Shown: positions 1 through 8,594, counted from the first letter of the stretch. The stretch: DNA of 64,000 nucleotides from Flavimaricola sp. (GCA_029255105.1 JAQWWH010000016.1:1-64000); one strand, 5' to 3'. A program made the numbers and translations. Notes: a model not told the origin generated them from the letters alone.

Positions 1-320
1 TCGGGCGATAGGGGGTCAGGTCTGATAGGAGCAGGCAGGCGGACAGGGCCGCGCAAGGCGGGTCAGAGTCGGGCGAGGACTGAGACCTGCGCACCGTGAA
101 ACCGTTCACACAGCCGGGCACGGTCGCCGATATTGAAGACTCGGATCATGGCCGTGGGTTGTATCCGTCCGCGGCCCCCCCCGCAAGTCTCGCGGTAGCG
201 TTACCACGGTTCCGGCCAGAGCCTCTGGCGCGCTCCGAGATCCACCCTATTTAAAGATGGCCCTCATGAAGGCGGCCCGTCTGACGGCAGACCATGTGAA
301 GGGTAGAGTAGGAGATCGAA
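1..320. other. Left-edge intergenic region
   Basis: I see no gene I can support here. The stretch holds two operator-like inverted repeats. One is GTGAA-ACCG-TTCAC at 96-109. The other is a 15-base palindrome at 215-229 with arms GCCAGAG/CTCTGGC around one C. An AT-rich TATTTAA at about 248-254 could be a -10 element for the downstream gene. A ribosome binding site GGAGA lies at 311-315, six bases before the ATG at 321. A minus-strand gene starting near position 92 and leaving the window is possible but cannot be judged. Confidence 0.4.
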
Positions 321-962
321 ATGACATCCACCCTGTCCAAAGTCGCCACACTGGCCATCGGGGCCGGGCTGTCCGGCAGTCTGGCCGTCGCCGAAGGGGT
401 CTATCACGGGTACGAAACCCCCCGCTACACAATTGAGCAAAGCGTTGGTGAGGCCGAGCTGCGGGCCTATGAACCCCACTTACTGGCCGAAGTCACCGTG
501 TCCGGTGATCGCGATTCGGCGCTGAGCCGGGGGTTTCAGGTGCTTGCGAACTACATTTTCGGCGGCAACACATCGGCGTCCAAGGTCGCCATGACCGCCC
601 CCGTCAGCCAAAGCCAAAGCGAGACAATCGCGATGACCGCTCCCGTCACCCAGACAGGTGAAGGGGGCCTGTGGACCGTCACCTTCATGATGCCCGCACA
701 ATACACCGAAGACACCTTGCCGGTCCCGAACAGCGAGGCAATCCGCTTTGTCCGGACCGAGCCTGAGCGCAAGCTGGTCCTGATGTTCTCGGGCCGAGCG
801 ACCGACAGGTCGTTGGCCCAAAAGACGGAAGAGCTGCGGGCCATCGCCGCCCGCGCCGGAATCGAACTGTCAAGGTCGCCCGTCTTTGCGTTTTACGACG
901 ACCCCTTTACCATGCCCTGGAACCGGCGGAACGAAGTGGCGTTCATGGTTGACGGCTCCTAG
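321..962 (+). CDS. SOUL-family heme-binding protein
   Basis: A 213-residue protein with an N-terminal hydrophobic segment (residues 5-24, cut probably after VAEG or SLAVA), so it is likely exported. The rest matches the SOUL/HEBP fold: YETPRYTIEQ near residue 31, the repeated KVAMTAPV and IAMTAPV motifs around residues 88 and 103, and WTVTFMMPAQY near 118. Members bind heme or related tetrapyrroles; the physiological role in bacteria is not settled. The ATG at 321 has a good Shine-Dalgarno (GGAGA at 311-315). The gene is monocistronic and its TAG stop shares the tetranucleotide CTAG with the stop of the convergent ABC-F gene. Confidence 0.85.
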   Translation: MTSTLSKVATLAIGAGLSGSLAVAEGVYHGYETPRYTIEQSVGEAELRAYEPHLLAEVTVSGDRDSALSRGFQVLANYIFGGNTSASKVAMTAPVSQSQSETIAMTAPVTQTGEGGLWTVTFMMPAQYTEDTLPVPNSEAIRFVRTEPERKLVLMFSGRATDRSLAQKTEELRAIAARAGIELSRSPVFAFYDDPFTMPWNRRNEVAFMVDGS

Positions 963-2476
963 GCCGTTTCGCTTACTTTAAAGAATGCGTCCGGGCTTTC
1001 CACCTCGACCAGCTTGCCCCTGTCGATTTGCCAGTACCGGTTGCCCACGTTGCGGACAAAGCTTCGGTCATGGCTGACCAGAAGGCAGGTCGCCCCCTGT
1101 TCGAGCAACTCGGTTTCGAGTGCTTCTTGCCCTTCGATATCAAGGTGGTTGGTCGGTTCGTCGAGCAGGTAAAAGTTGGGGTGGGTCAGACGCAGGACGA
1201 GCATGGCAAGCCGGGCCTTCTGCCCCCCTGACAGGGCGCGAAGGGGACCGTTTTGCAGATCGATGCTCATGCCCGCCCCGGCAAGATGGCCCCGCGCCCG
1301 TTGGTCCCCGACATCGAACCGGCTTGTAATCGCTTCGAGAGGGGTGGCCGCAGCGTCAAGCTGCGACAGGGCCTGATCGGAATATCCGGGCACGACCGAC
1401 GGCGTACTCCGTATTGCTGCATCGTCCTGACCCTGCAGCGCGGCGGCTAGTCGCGTGACAAGCCGGGTCTTGCCCATGCCGTTGCGGCCCAGAAGGACGA
1501 TCCGGTCGCCCTTTTCGATCCAGACCTTGCCGGTTCGAAACAGACGCCGACCATCGGGGGTGGCGATCTCGGCATCGTCGAATGTGACCAAAGCCCTTGC
1601 GTGGGTGCCGCTGTTGGACAACCGGATCGCCCCGGCCGACCGTTCGGCATGGGCGGGCCGGGCGCTATCCTCAAGCCGGGCAGCCCGGTCCTTGAGCTGT
1701 TTGGTCTTGGTGATCAACAGGTCTGAGCCCGAGTTGATCCCGATATTCTTGAGCTTGGCCGCTTGCCTGCGGAGCTGTGCGGCCTTTTTCATGTCGTTGT
1801 CGAATTGGCGGCCGTCTGCCGCGTCCATCTCGTCCAGCGCGACCCTTGCGTGGCTGAAGGGCAGGGGGAACAGGCGCGACCGTTCGGACCGCAGGAACAG
1901 GGTCCGGTTTGTGACCGCGTCCAGAAAGGCCCGGTCATGGCTGGCGATCAACATCGGAAGGTCGCGGGGCAGGGAGGCGATCCAACGCTCAAGCAGGGCG
2001 ATCCGGGCAAGGTCCAGATGGTTGGTCGGCTCGTCCATCAACAGAAGATCAGGCTCGGTCACCCAGACCCGGGCAAGCATGGCCAACCGCTGCCAGCCGC
2101 CCGACAGCTCGGCCAGCCGAGTGCCGCGCAACTCTTGCGGGATCGACATGTCATCAAGGACTATGTCCACCCGCCAGCCTTCGAATTCGGCCTGTTCGGG
2201 GGCGAGGGCCGACAGCACGAGGGCATGTAGCGTCAGGTCCGACAGGTCGGCGGGAATGTCCTGTTCCAGATGCCCAATTCGCAAGCCCCGGGCGCGGGTC
2301 ACCTCGCCGTTGGTTGGTTCGTGGGTTCCGGACAGGCAGCGGAGCAGGGTGGATTTGCCGCGCCCGTTGGCTGCGACAAGTCCAACGCGGTCGCCCTTGC
2401 CGATGACAAGGTCGAGGCCGGAAAACAGGGGAACGCCAAGGGTGACGCTGAGGTTGCGGATGGCAAGTTGGGTCAT
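959..2476 (-). CDS. ABC-F family ATPase
   Basis: A 505-residue soluble protein with two ABC ATPase domains and no membrane segments, the layout of ABC-F translation factors or antibiotic-resistance proteins that act on the ribosomal E site. Domain 1 has a Walker A NGRGKST near residue 36, signature LSGGWQRL near 125 and Walker B LLLMDEPTNHLD near 145. Domain 2 has NGMGKT near 328, LSGGQKARL near 417 and LLDEPTNHLD near 438. Both Walker A loops depart from the usual GPNGAGKST (AANGRGKST and GRNGMGKTR). The ATG has no clear Shine-Dalgarno, and the 5' leader (2477-2650) is unusually rich in hairpins, so regulation in the leader is plausible. Confidence 0.9.
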   Translation of the reverse strand: MTQLAIRNLSVTLGVPLFSGLDLVIGKGDRVGLVAANGRGKSTLLRCLSGTHEPTNGEVTRARGLRIGHLEQDIPADLSDLTLHALVLSALAPEQAEFEGWRVDIVLDDMSIPQELRGTRLAELSGGWQRLAMLARVWVTEPDLLLMDEPTNHLDLARIALLERWIASLPRDLPMLIASHDRAFLDAVTNRTLFLRSERSRLFPLPFSHARVALDEMDAADGRQFDNDMKKAAQLRRQAAKLKNIGINSGSDLLITKTKQLKDRAARLEDSARPAHAERSAGAIRLSNSGTHARALVTFDDAEIATPDGRRLFRTGKVWIEKGDRIVLLGRNGMGKTRLVTRLAAALQGQDDAAIRSTPSVVPGYSDQALSQLDAAATPLEAITSRFDVGDQRARGHLAGAGMSIDLQNGPLRALSGGQKARLAMLVLRLTHPNFYLLDEPTNHLDIEGQEALETELLEQGATCLLVSHDRSFVRNVGNRYWQIDRGKLVEVESPDAFFKVSETA

Positions 2477-2980
2477 GGTCTACTCTGGTCTGGCGGGACC
2501 GTTCGTCCCGGTGTTCTGGTGTCGCGGCAGGTTTTGCCGCCCGAGATGGGCAGACCGGGGCGTTTTGCAAATGTGCTCCCTGATCAGCCCCGCAAACGTG
2601 TCTGCGGGGCGGAGACAGGGCCAACGTGTCGATGTTGGTGCCAGACCATGGTCACCGAACCTTTCGTATCTGATGCGCAAAGGCTGCCATTGCGGGGGAA
2701 CCGATGCAAGGTTTCAGTCCGTTGCCCTCTGTTTGTCCTGGCCGAAACCCCGTCTTTCAGGCCGGATCAGCTGACCGTGGCGCAATTGCCCGTCCCTGTC
2801 TGCCTGCGCTGATCGGGTTTATTGAAAACTGCCGACAGGAGGTTTACTGTAAAAGAATCTCAGCGCCGGAGACGTGTGTGCGGCGTAATTCAGGAGGACG
2901 ATGATCTGTCACCCAACACTTCGGCGGCACCTGCCGCCAACGACGCCCCGGCACGGCATCACATTGATGGTGCAAGCGGC
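2477..2980. other. Long divergent intergenic region with hairpins and a possible uORF
   Basis: About 500 bases separate the ABC-F start (minus) from the chosen rsfS start (plus). On the ABC-F side there are three perfect stems: CGGGAC/GTCCCG (2494-2510), GCGGCA/TGCCGC (2524-2540) and GCCCCGCA/TGCGGGGC (2587-2610). On the rsfS side AGGAGG (2892-2897) precedes an out-of-frame ATG at 2901. That ATG opens a 27-codon frame whose TGA overlaps the GTG at 2981. The rsfS frame itself is open upstream to a TTG at 2822, so part of this stretch may be coding. Confidence 0.45.
2587..2610 (-). promoter_or_regulatory. Hairpin in the ABC-F leader
   Basis: A perfect 8-bp stem (GCCCCGCA at 2587-2594 and TGCGGGGC at 2603-2610) around an 8-base loop. 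It lies 111 bases upstream of the ABC-F start codon and is followed in the direction of transcription by two further stems at 2524-2540 and 2494-2510. None is followed by a T-run, so a simple intrinsic attenuator is not evident. Translational or ribosome-stall control is the other option. Confidence 0.4.
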
Positions 2981-3337
2981 GTGAAACAGGCAACAAGCGA
3001 TGCGCTTCTTGGCGCGGTGATTGCCTCTCTCGAAGATGATAAGGCTGAAGAAGTTGTGCAGATTGATCTGCGCGGCAAGTCCGAGATGGGCGACTGGATG
3101 GTCGTGGCATCGGGCCGGTCGTCCCGTCAGGTCGGCGCGATTGCCGAGAACCTGACAGATCGGCTCAAGCAGGAGTTTGGTCTGGTCAGCAAGGTCGAAG
3201 GCAAGGAAACCGGCGACTGGGTGCTGATCGACACGGGCGACATCATAGTCCATGTGTTCCGCCCCGAAGTTCGCGAGTTCTACCAGCTCGAGAAGATGTG
3301 GATGCCGTCCCCCTCTGCGGCGGAAAAGTTCCGCTGA
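2981..3337 (+). CDS. rsfS: Ribosomal silencing factor RsfS
   Basis: RsfS binds ribosomal protein L14 (uL14) and blocks subunit joining during starvation. The core is clear: DALLGAVIASLEDDKAEEVV, DLRGKSEMGDWMVVASGRS, RQVGAIAENLTDRLKQE, VEGKETGDWVLIDTGDIIVH and FRPEVREFYQLEKMW. I chose the GTG at 2981 (118 residues, the normal family length), which overlaps the stop of a small upstream frame as GTGA. Longer in-frame starts exist at GTG 2876 and TTG 2822, and would add a low-complexity N-terminus. rlmH follows 16 bases later, as is usual for this pair. Confidence 0.9.
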   Translation: MKQATSDALLGAVIASLEDDKAEEVVQIDLRGKSEMGDWMVVASGRSSRQVGAIAENLTDRLKQEFGLVSKVEGKETGDWVLIDTGDIIVHVFRPEVREFYQLEKMWMPSPSAAEKFR

Positions 3338-3353
3338 CCGGACACCCGGTTCG

Positions 3354-3824
3354 ATGCGGGTGACGATATGCGCGGTCGGCCGCCTACGCAGCGGACCGGA
3401 GCGTGTGCTTCTGGACGACTACATCAAGCGGTTTGACAGAACCGGACGGGCGCTGGCGCTTGGCCCGGCTTCAGTCGTTGAGGTTGATGACCGCAAGGGC
3501 GGCGGCATGCCGGCAGAGGCCACCTTGCTGGCCCGCGCGGTGCCGGACGGCGCGCTTATCTGCGTGCTGGACGAGCGGGGCGTTCAGATGCCGTCCCCGG
3601 ATTTTGCCGAAAAATTAGGGGCTTGGCGTGACCAGGGCCGGTCGGATGTGGCCTTTGTTATTGGCGGTGCCGATGGGATTGACCCCACCTTGCGCGCCCG
3701 TGCCGATGCGGCCTTGTCCTTTGGCCAGATGGTCTGGCCCCATATGCTGGTCCGGGTGATGCTGGCTGAACAGCTGTACCGCGCGGCGTCAATCCTGGCG
3801 GGCAGTCCCTATCACCGCGCCTGA
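3354..3824 (+). CDS. rlmH: 23S rRNA (pseudouridine-1915-N3)-methyltransferase RlmH
   Basis: A 156-residue SPOUT methyltransferase that methylates pseudouridine 1915 of helix 69 in the assembled 70S ribosome. Recognised by MRVTICAVGRLRSGPE at the N-terminus, the central LDERG motif, the SAM-binding knot FVIGGADG near residue 103, and the C-terminus SFGQMVWPHMLVRVMLAEQLYRA with its YRA-AGSPYH tail. The ATG at 3354 is chosen because the family begins exactly here; an upstream extension to 3252 lacks homology-like sequence. It is co-oriented with rsfS directly upstream, an arrangement common across bacteria. Confidence 0.95.
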   Translation: MRVTICAVGRLRSGPERVLLDDYIKRFDRTGRALALGPASVVEVDDRKGGGMPAEATLLARAVPDGALICVLDERGVQMPSPDFAEKLGAWRDQGRSDVAFVIGGADGIDPTLRARADAALSFGQMVWPHMLVRVMLAEQLYRAASILAGSPYHRA

Positions 3825-3844
3825 GGTGCAAAGGGTGGGGCTTG

Positions 3845-3899
3845 GACCCTCCGGGGGGAGTATTTGGAACAAAGCGAAGCAGAGGCCGTTCACCTCTGC
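3845..3899. repeat. Dispersed-type intergenic element with hairpin
   Basis: The gap between rlmH and gpmI carries CCCTCCGGGGGGAG followed by TATTTGGAACAAAG (about 3846-3874). This resembles short sequences that, from memory, recur after genes in many Rhodobacterales genomes. It is followed by a perfect stem GCAGAGG (3879-3885) / CCTCTGC (3893-3899) with a 7-base loop. There is no T-run. It may act as an mRNA boundary or leader hairpin for gpmI. Confidence 0.4.
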
Positions 3900-3944
3900 C
3901 TTCTGCTGGGGTAGAAGCGGCGTGCAGTAGAAGGAATGCCTGCC

Positions 3945-5465
3945 ATGAGTGCTTTCAAACCGGTTGTCCTGTGTATTCTTGATGGCTGGGGCTTGCGGGC
4001 TGAAATCGAGGCGAATGCGCCGGTGCTGGCGGATACCCCCACCTTCGACCGGATTATGGCGACCTGTCCCAATGCCCGGCTGATCACACATGGTCCCGAT
4101 GTTGGTCTGCCGAGCGGCCAGATGGGCAATTCCGAGGTTGGCCATACCAATATCGGTGCGGGCCGTGTGGTGGCCATGGACCTGGGCCAGATTGATCTGG
4201 CGATCGAGGATGGATCTTTTGCCCGGTCGCCCGCGATTTTGACATTTGTGGAGGCGCTGAAGAAGAGCGGCGGCACCGCGCACCTGATGGGCGTCATCTC
4301 GGATGGCGGTGTCCACGGTCATATCGACCATGTTGTTGCAGCGGCGGATGCCATTACGGCGCTGGGCGTGCCTGTGGTCATCCATGCCATCACCGATGGT
4401 CGCGATGTGGCGCCGACGTCCGCCAAATCCTTCATCGATGATCTTCAGTCCAGGCTACCCGAGGGCGCGACGATTGCAACAGTGATCGGCCGCTACTTTG
4501 CTTTGGACCGCGACAACAGGTGGGACCGGGTGCAGACCGCCTATTATGCGATGGTCCTTGGCCAAGGCGGTCAGGCAGCGACTGCCGCCGCGGCGGTTCA
4601 GGCCGCAACCGATGGTGGCACGACGGACGAGTTCATTCCTGCCACGGTCATTGGCGACTACCCGGGTATGCAACCGGCTGACGGCCTGTTTTGCCTCAAC
4701 TTTCGGGCCGATCGGTCCCGCGAGATCCTTGCCGCTGTCGCTAACCCTGACTTTGATGGCTTTGATAGAGGGCCCGCCCCGACATTGGCCGCCCGGCTGG
4801 GGATGGTTGAGTATTCGGTGGATCACAAGGCATGGTATGCGGCCGTATTTCCCAAGCGCGAGATCGTGAATACGATCGGCGAATGGGTGGCCAAGCACCG
4901 CCTGCGCCAGTTTCGTCTGGCCGAGACCGAAAAGTATCCCCATGTCACCTTCTTTCTGAACGGCGGCAAGGAAGCTGCGGAGGTGGGAGAGGATCGCAAG
5001 ATGCCGAAATCCCCCAAGGTCGCCACCTATGATCTTCAGCCCGAGATGTCCTCTGTCGAGGTGACCGATGCCTTTGTCGGGGCCATCGAGGCTGGCTACG
5101 ACCTGATCGTGACGAACTATGCCAACCCGGACATGGTCGGCCATACCGGTGATCTGGCCGCAGCGATGAAGGCCTGCGAAGCCGTTGATCGCGGTCTGGC
5201 GCGTGTTGTCACAGCCCTTGAGGCGGCCGGGGGGGCGATGATCGTGACGGCGGATCATGGCAATTGCGAGGTCATGGTGGACCCGGTGACCGGTGGTCCG
5301 CATACCGCCCATACCACCAATCCCGTCCCGGTCGCACTGGTTGGTGGGCCGGAGGGTGTCACCCTGCGCGATGGTCGCCTTGCTGATCTTGCCCCGACGC
5401 TGCTTGACCTGATGGGCCTCGAGTTGCCGCCCGAGATGACCGGGCGGAGCCTGATCGTCCGGTGA
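3945..5465 (+). CDS. gpmI: 2,3-bisphosphoglycerate-independent phosphoglycerate mutase
   Basis: A 506-residue cytosolic Mn-dependent glycolytic enzyme converting 3-phosphoglycerate and 2-phosphoglycerate. Seen: LCILDGWG at the N-terminus (metal aspartate), GNSEVGHTNIGAGR near residue 60 (phosphoserine nucleophile), GRDVAPTSA, IGRYFALDRDNRWDR, FRADRSREI, and C-terminal NYANPDMVGHTG and VTADHGN metal ligands. The ATG at 3945 is preferred over the ATG at 3936 because the AAGGA at 3931-3935 abuts the latter but sits at normal distance from the former. The gene ends in TGATG overlap with the EnvC-like gene. Confidence 0.97.
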   Translation: MSAFKPVVLCILDGWGLRAEIEANAPVLADTPTFDRIMATCPNARLITHGPDVGLPSGQMGNSEVGHTNIGAGRVVAMDLGQIDLAIEDGSFARSPAILTFVEALKKSGGTAHLMGVISDGGVHGHIDHVVAAADAITALGVPVVIHAITDGRDVAPTSAKSFIDDLQSRLPEGATIATVIGRYFALDRDNRWDRVQTAYYAMVLGQGGQAATAAAAVQAATDGGTTDEFIPATVIGDYPGMQPADGLFCLNFRADRSREILAAVANPDFDGFDRGPAPTLAARLGMVEYSVDHKAWYAAVFPKREIVNTIGEWVAKHRLRQFRLAETEKYPHVTFFLNGGKEAAEVGEDRKMPKSPKVATYDLQPEMSSVEVTDAFVGAIEAGYDLIVTNYANPDMVGHTGDLAAAMKACEAVDRGLARVVTALEAAGGAMIVTADHGNCEVMVDPVTGGPHTAHTTNPVPVALVGGPEGVTLRDGRLADLAPTLLDLMGLELPPEMTGRSLIVR

Positions 5466-6583
5466 TGCTTCGCCTTGTCCTTCTATGCCTTGCCCTTGCG
5501 GGCGCGGCCGAGGCCCAGGGCGATACGGCCCTTGCCGCGCAGGCTGCTGCGGAACGGCTTGAGGCAGCGGGCGTGATGCTGCGCCAGGCGGACGGGTCAA
5601 GCGACCGCATCGCTGCCCTGACCGAGACGGTTCGGGCCTATGAGGATGGTCTGGTCGCCTTGCGGGATGGCCTTCGCCGTGCCGCGATCCGGCAGCGGGC
5701 CATCGAGACAGAACTTGATGCCCGGTCGGACGAGGTCTCGCGACTGTTGGCGGTTCTTCTGACGATGGGTCGGGCCCCAGCGCCCTTGCTGCTGCTGCAC
5801 CCCTCAGGTCCCTTGGGCACCGCCCGGTCGGGCATGATCGTGTCCGACGTTACCCCGGCCCTTCAGGCCAAGGTCGACGAACTGGCGCGCGACCTCGAGG
5901 AGGTGTCCCAATTGCGGGCCTTGCAAGACAGTGCTGCCGACACCCTGCGCCAGGGACTGCAAGGCGCGCAGGAGGCCCGCGCGGCCCTGGCCGAGGCGGT
6001 ATCGGACCGGACCGATCTGCCCCGCCGGTTTATCGAGGATCCGGTCAGAACCGCCCTTCTTGTTGCATCGACCGAGACGCTGGCCGCCTTTGCCGGTGGT
6101 TTGGGGGATCTGGTCGATGAGGACCTTGGCGGCATTAGCCCTGATGCGACATCCCTGAAGGGCACAATTGCCTTGCCCGTACAGGGTGCAGTCCTGCGCA
6201 GGTTCAACGAGGCGGATTCTGCGGGTGTCGTTCGTCCCGGTCTTGTGATCGCGGCCCGTCCGAGGGCGCTGGTCATCACCCCTGTGGCCGCAACGGTCCG
6301 ATTTCGCGGTCCACTTCTGGACTATGGAAACGTTGTGATTCTGGAGCCTGCAGCCGACGTCCTTTTTGTGCTGGCGGGCCTGGCGGAGGTTTTCGGCGAG
6401 GCCGGCGAAGTCCTGCCGCAGGGTACTCCGGTCGGGATGATGGGCGGAGAGCAGCCCGACGTTGACGCGATTTTGACTGAAAGCGCCTCTGGCGCGGGTG
6501 CTTCTCGGTCGGAGACCCTTTATCTCGAGGTGCGGGAAGGGCAATCTGCCATTGATCCCGCGGCATGGTTCGCGCTGGACTGA
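5465..6583 (+). CDS. EnvC-like murein hydrolase activator (degenerate LytM)
   Basis: A 372-residue exported protein with a signal peptide (residues 1-18, LALAGAAEA), a long helical region predicted as coiled coil (about 20-190), and a C-terminal M23/LytM-like domain (about 245-372). The zinc ligands expected in an active M23 peptidase are absent: the sequence reads RPGLVIAARP, VLAGLAEV and TLYLEVRE where His-bearing motifs should be. That is the pattern of EnvC-type activators, which switch on periplasmic amidases at division. Start ATG 5465 overlaps the gpmI stop; a GTG at 5462 is equally possible. ctpA follows, fitting a cell-wall operon. Confidence 0.85.
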   Translation: MLRLVLLCLALAGAAEAQGDTALAAQAAAERLEAAGVMLRQADGSSDRIAALTETVRAYEDGLVALRDGLRRAAIRQRAIETELDARSDEVSRLLAVLLTMGRAPAPLLLLHPSGPLGTARSGMIVSDVTPALQAKVDELARDLEEVSQLRALQDSAADTLRQGLQGAQEARAALAEAVSDRTDLPRRFIEDPVRTALLVASTETLAAFAGGLGDLVDEDLGGISPDATSLKGTIALPVQGAVLRRFNEADSAGVVRPGLVIAARPRALVITPVAATVRFRGPLLDYGNVVILEPAADVLFVLAGLAEVFGEAGEVLPQGTPVGMMGGEQPDVDAILTESASGAGASRSETLYLEVREGQSAIDPAAWFALD

Positions 6584-6605
6584 CGCATTTAGGAAGATGG
6601 CAGAC

Positions 6606-7970
6606 ATGAAAAAACTTCTGATGGCTACTGTGGCGGGCACTGTCCTTGGTCTTGTCGTGACCACGCAGGTAGCAGGCCCCCTGATTGCGCAGGAGGCAGA
6701 GCGGAGTTCGAGCGTTTATGAGCAGCTTGATCTGTTCGGTGACATCTTCGAGCGGATTCGGGCGCAATATGTCGAGGAAGTCGATCCTGCTGATCTGATC
6801 GAAGCGGCCATAAACGGCATGCTGACCTCACTTGATCCCCATTCAAGCTACTTGTCCCCCGATGATGCCGCCGACATGCGGCTTCAGACCCGGGGCGAGT
6901 TTGGCGGTCTTGGCATCGAGGTGACCCAGGAAGAGGGTTGGGTAAAGGTCGTCTCCCCCATGGACGGCACCCCGGCCGATGCTGCTGGCATGATGTCGGG
7001 CGATTTCATCACTGCGGTTGACGGTCAAAGTACGCTTGGTCTGACCCTTGATGAGGCGGTGGAAATGATGCGCGGTCCGGTTGGGTCCGAAATCATCATC
7101 ACCGTTGTACGCGAAGGACAGGCTGAACCCTTTGATGTTTCGATCATTCGTGACACCATCCGAATGACGGCTGTGCGGGCAAGGACCGAAGGTGACACCG
7201 TCGTCCTGCGTATCAGCACCTTCAACGATCAGACCTACCCCAACCTGCGCGATGGCCTTACCGCCCAAATCGAAGAGGCAGGTGGGATCGAGAACGTCAA
7301 CGGCATCGTCCTTGATTTGCGTAACAACCCCGGCGGTCTATTGAACCAGGCAGTCTATGTATCGGACGCTTTCCTCGAGGCTGGCGAGATCGTGTCGACC
7401 CGTGGCCGGTTGCCGTCCGATGGGGATCGCTACAATGCAACCCCGGACGATCTGGCGAACGGCCTGCCGATCGTCGTGCTGATCAACGGCGGCTCGGCCA
7501 GTGCGTCGGAAATTGTGGCAGGTGCCTTGCAGGACCATCGCCGCGCCATTGTTGTCGGGACCCAGTCGTTCGGCAAAGGCTCTGTCCAGACGGTGATGCC
7601 ACTACGGGGTGATGGCGCCATGCGGCTGACAACGGCACGTTACTACACGCCCTCTGGTCGCTCGATCCAGTCGCTGGGTATTTCGCCGGACATCATCGTC
7701 CAACAGCCGCCCCGCCGCCCGATTGACGAAGAGGCCGTGGATACCGAGGCAAACGTCCGCGCCGAGGCTGATCTTCGGGGTGCGCTGAACAACACCAGCC
7801 TGACCGAGGACGAGCTGCGCGTGATCCAGGAAGATCGCGCTCGCGCCGAAGCTGCCGCAGCCCTGAGGGAAGAGGATTATCAGCTGGCCTATGCCATCGA
7901 CATTCTTAAGGGTCTGTCAGCCCTGGCCCCGGCGGCCATGACCGAAGCCCCTGTCGCCGACGCAAACTAG
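6606..7970 (+). CDS. ctpA: Carboxy-terminal processing peptidase (S41)
   Basis: A 454-residue periplasmic serine protease with an N-terminal signal or anchor (MKKLLMATVAGTVLGLVVTT). A PDZ domain (about 85-165; FGGLGIEVTQEEG, VVSPMDGTPADAAG) is followed by the S41 catalytic core. The catalytic serine lies in NGGSASASEIVAGAL and the lysine in SFGKGSVQT. Homologues trim or degrade envelope proteins, often with a TPR lipoprotein adaptor, to control peptidoglycan hydrolases. The ATG at 6606 is preferred: AGGAAG at 6591-6596 is well spaced for it and too close for the ATG at 6597. The next gene starts immediately after the stop. Confidence 0.95.
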   Translation: MKKLLMATVAGTVLGLVVTTQVAGPLIAQEAERSSSVYEQLDLFGDIFERIRAQYVEEVDPADLIEAAINGMLTSLDPHSSYLSPDDAADMRLQTRGEFGGLGIEVTQEEGWVKVVSPMDGTPADAAGMMSGDFITAVDGQSTLGLTLDEAVEMMRGPVGSEIIITVVREGQAEPFDVSIIRDTIRMTAVRARTEGDTVVLRISTFNDQTYPNLRDGLTAQIEEAGGIENVNGIVLDLRNNPGGLLNQAVYVSDAFLEAGEIVSTRGRLPSDGDRYNATPDDLANGLPIVVLINGGSASASEIVAGALQDHRRAIVVGTQSFGKGSVQTVMPLRGDGAMRLTTARYYTPSGRSIQSLGISPDIIVQQPPRRPIDEEAVDTEANVRAEADLRGALNNTSLTEDELRVIQEDRARAEAAAALREEDYQLAYAIDILKGLSALAPAAMTEAPVADAN

Positions 7971-8471
7971 GTGTCACCGACGGTGTCCCTGACCCCCGAA
8001 GAGATCGCGGCACGACCCTACCGCCCCTGCGTTGGCCTGATGGTCGTCAACGCAGCGGGCAAGGTTTTTGTCGGGCAGCGCCGCGACCGCGATCACGATG
8101 CCTGGCAGATGCCCCAGGGCGGTATCGACAAGGGCGAATCGCCCGAGGCCGCCGCCCTTCGCGAACTTTGGGAAGAGACAGGGATCACCTCCGACAACGC
8201 CCGGATCGAGGCCTGGACGAAGGAACCTGTTCCCTATGATCTGCCCCCCGAGATCGTGCCGACCATCTGGAGAGGGCGCTACCGGGGCCAGATGCAGCAT
8301 TGGGCGCTGATCCGGTTTCTGGGCATGGACGACCAGATTGATCTGTCGATCCACCAGCAAGAGTTTTCGCGCTGGCGCTGGGCGGACCCGGACGAATTGG
8401 TGGCTGGTATCGTTCCGTTCAAGAAAGCGGTGTACGAGCAAGTGGTTCGGGAACTGGGTCCGCTGATCTAA
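7971..8471 (+). CDS. rppH: RNA pyrophosphohydrolase RppH
   Basis: A 166-residue Nudix hydrolase that removes pyrophosphate from 5'-triphosphorylated RNA (or hydrolyses dinucleoside polyphosphates), starting mRNA decay. It shows [21 protein letters not shown], the [11 protein letters not shown] motif of the RppH/NudH branch, and the Nudix box GGIDKGES followed by RELWEETGI. The C-terminus ([12 protein letters not shown]) also fits the family. The start is a GTG directly abutting the ctpA TAG; a second GTG at 7983 is an alternative. Co-transcription with ctpA is likely. Confidence 0.93.
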   Translation: MSPTVSLTPEEIAARPYRPCVGLMVVNAAGKVFVGQRRDRDHDAWQMPQGGIDKGESPEAAALRELWEETGITSDNARIEAWTKEPVPYDLPPEIVPTIWRGRYRGQMQHWALIRFLGMDDQIDLSIHQQEFSRWRWADPDELVAGIVPFKKAVYEQVVRELGPLI

Positions 8472-8594
8472 GCCCGTCTGCCGTATTGCCAGCGTTTGTG
8501 CTTTTCGTCGGACATCCGACGCACGCGAGAGCGTGAACAAGATTGCAGCAATGTAAGCTTTTCGACACCCGGGCGTGAGCCTTGGCCCCCAATT

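Noticed and set aside
1455-2774. A 439-codon plus-strand frame across the ABC-F gene.
   Set aside because: Arg/Ser-rich shadow of the ABC-F coding strand; no domain.
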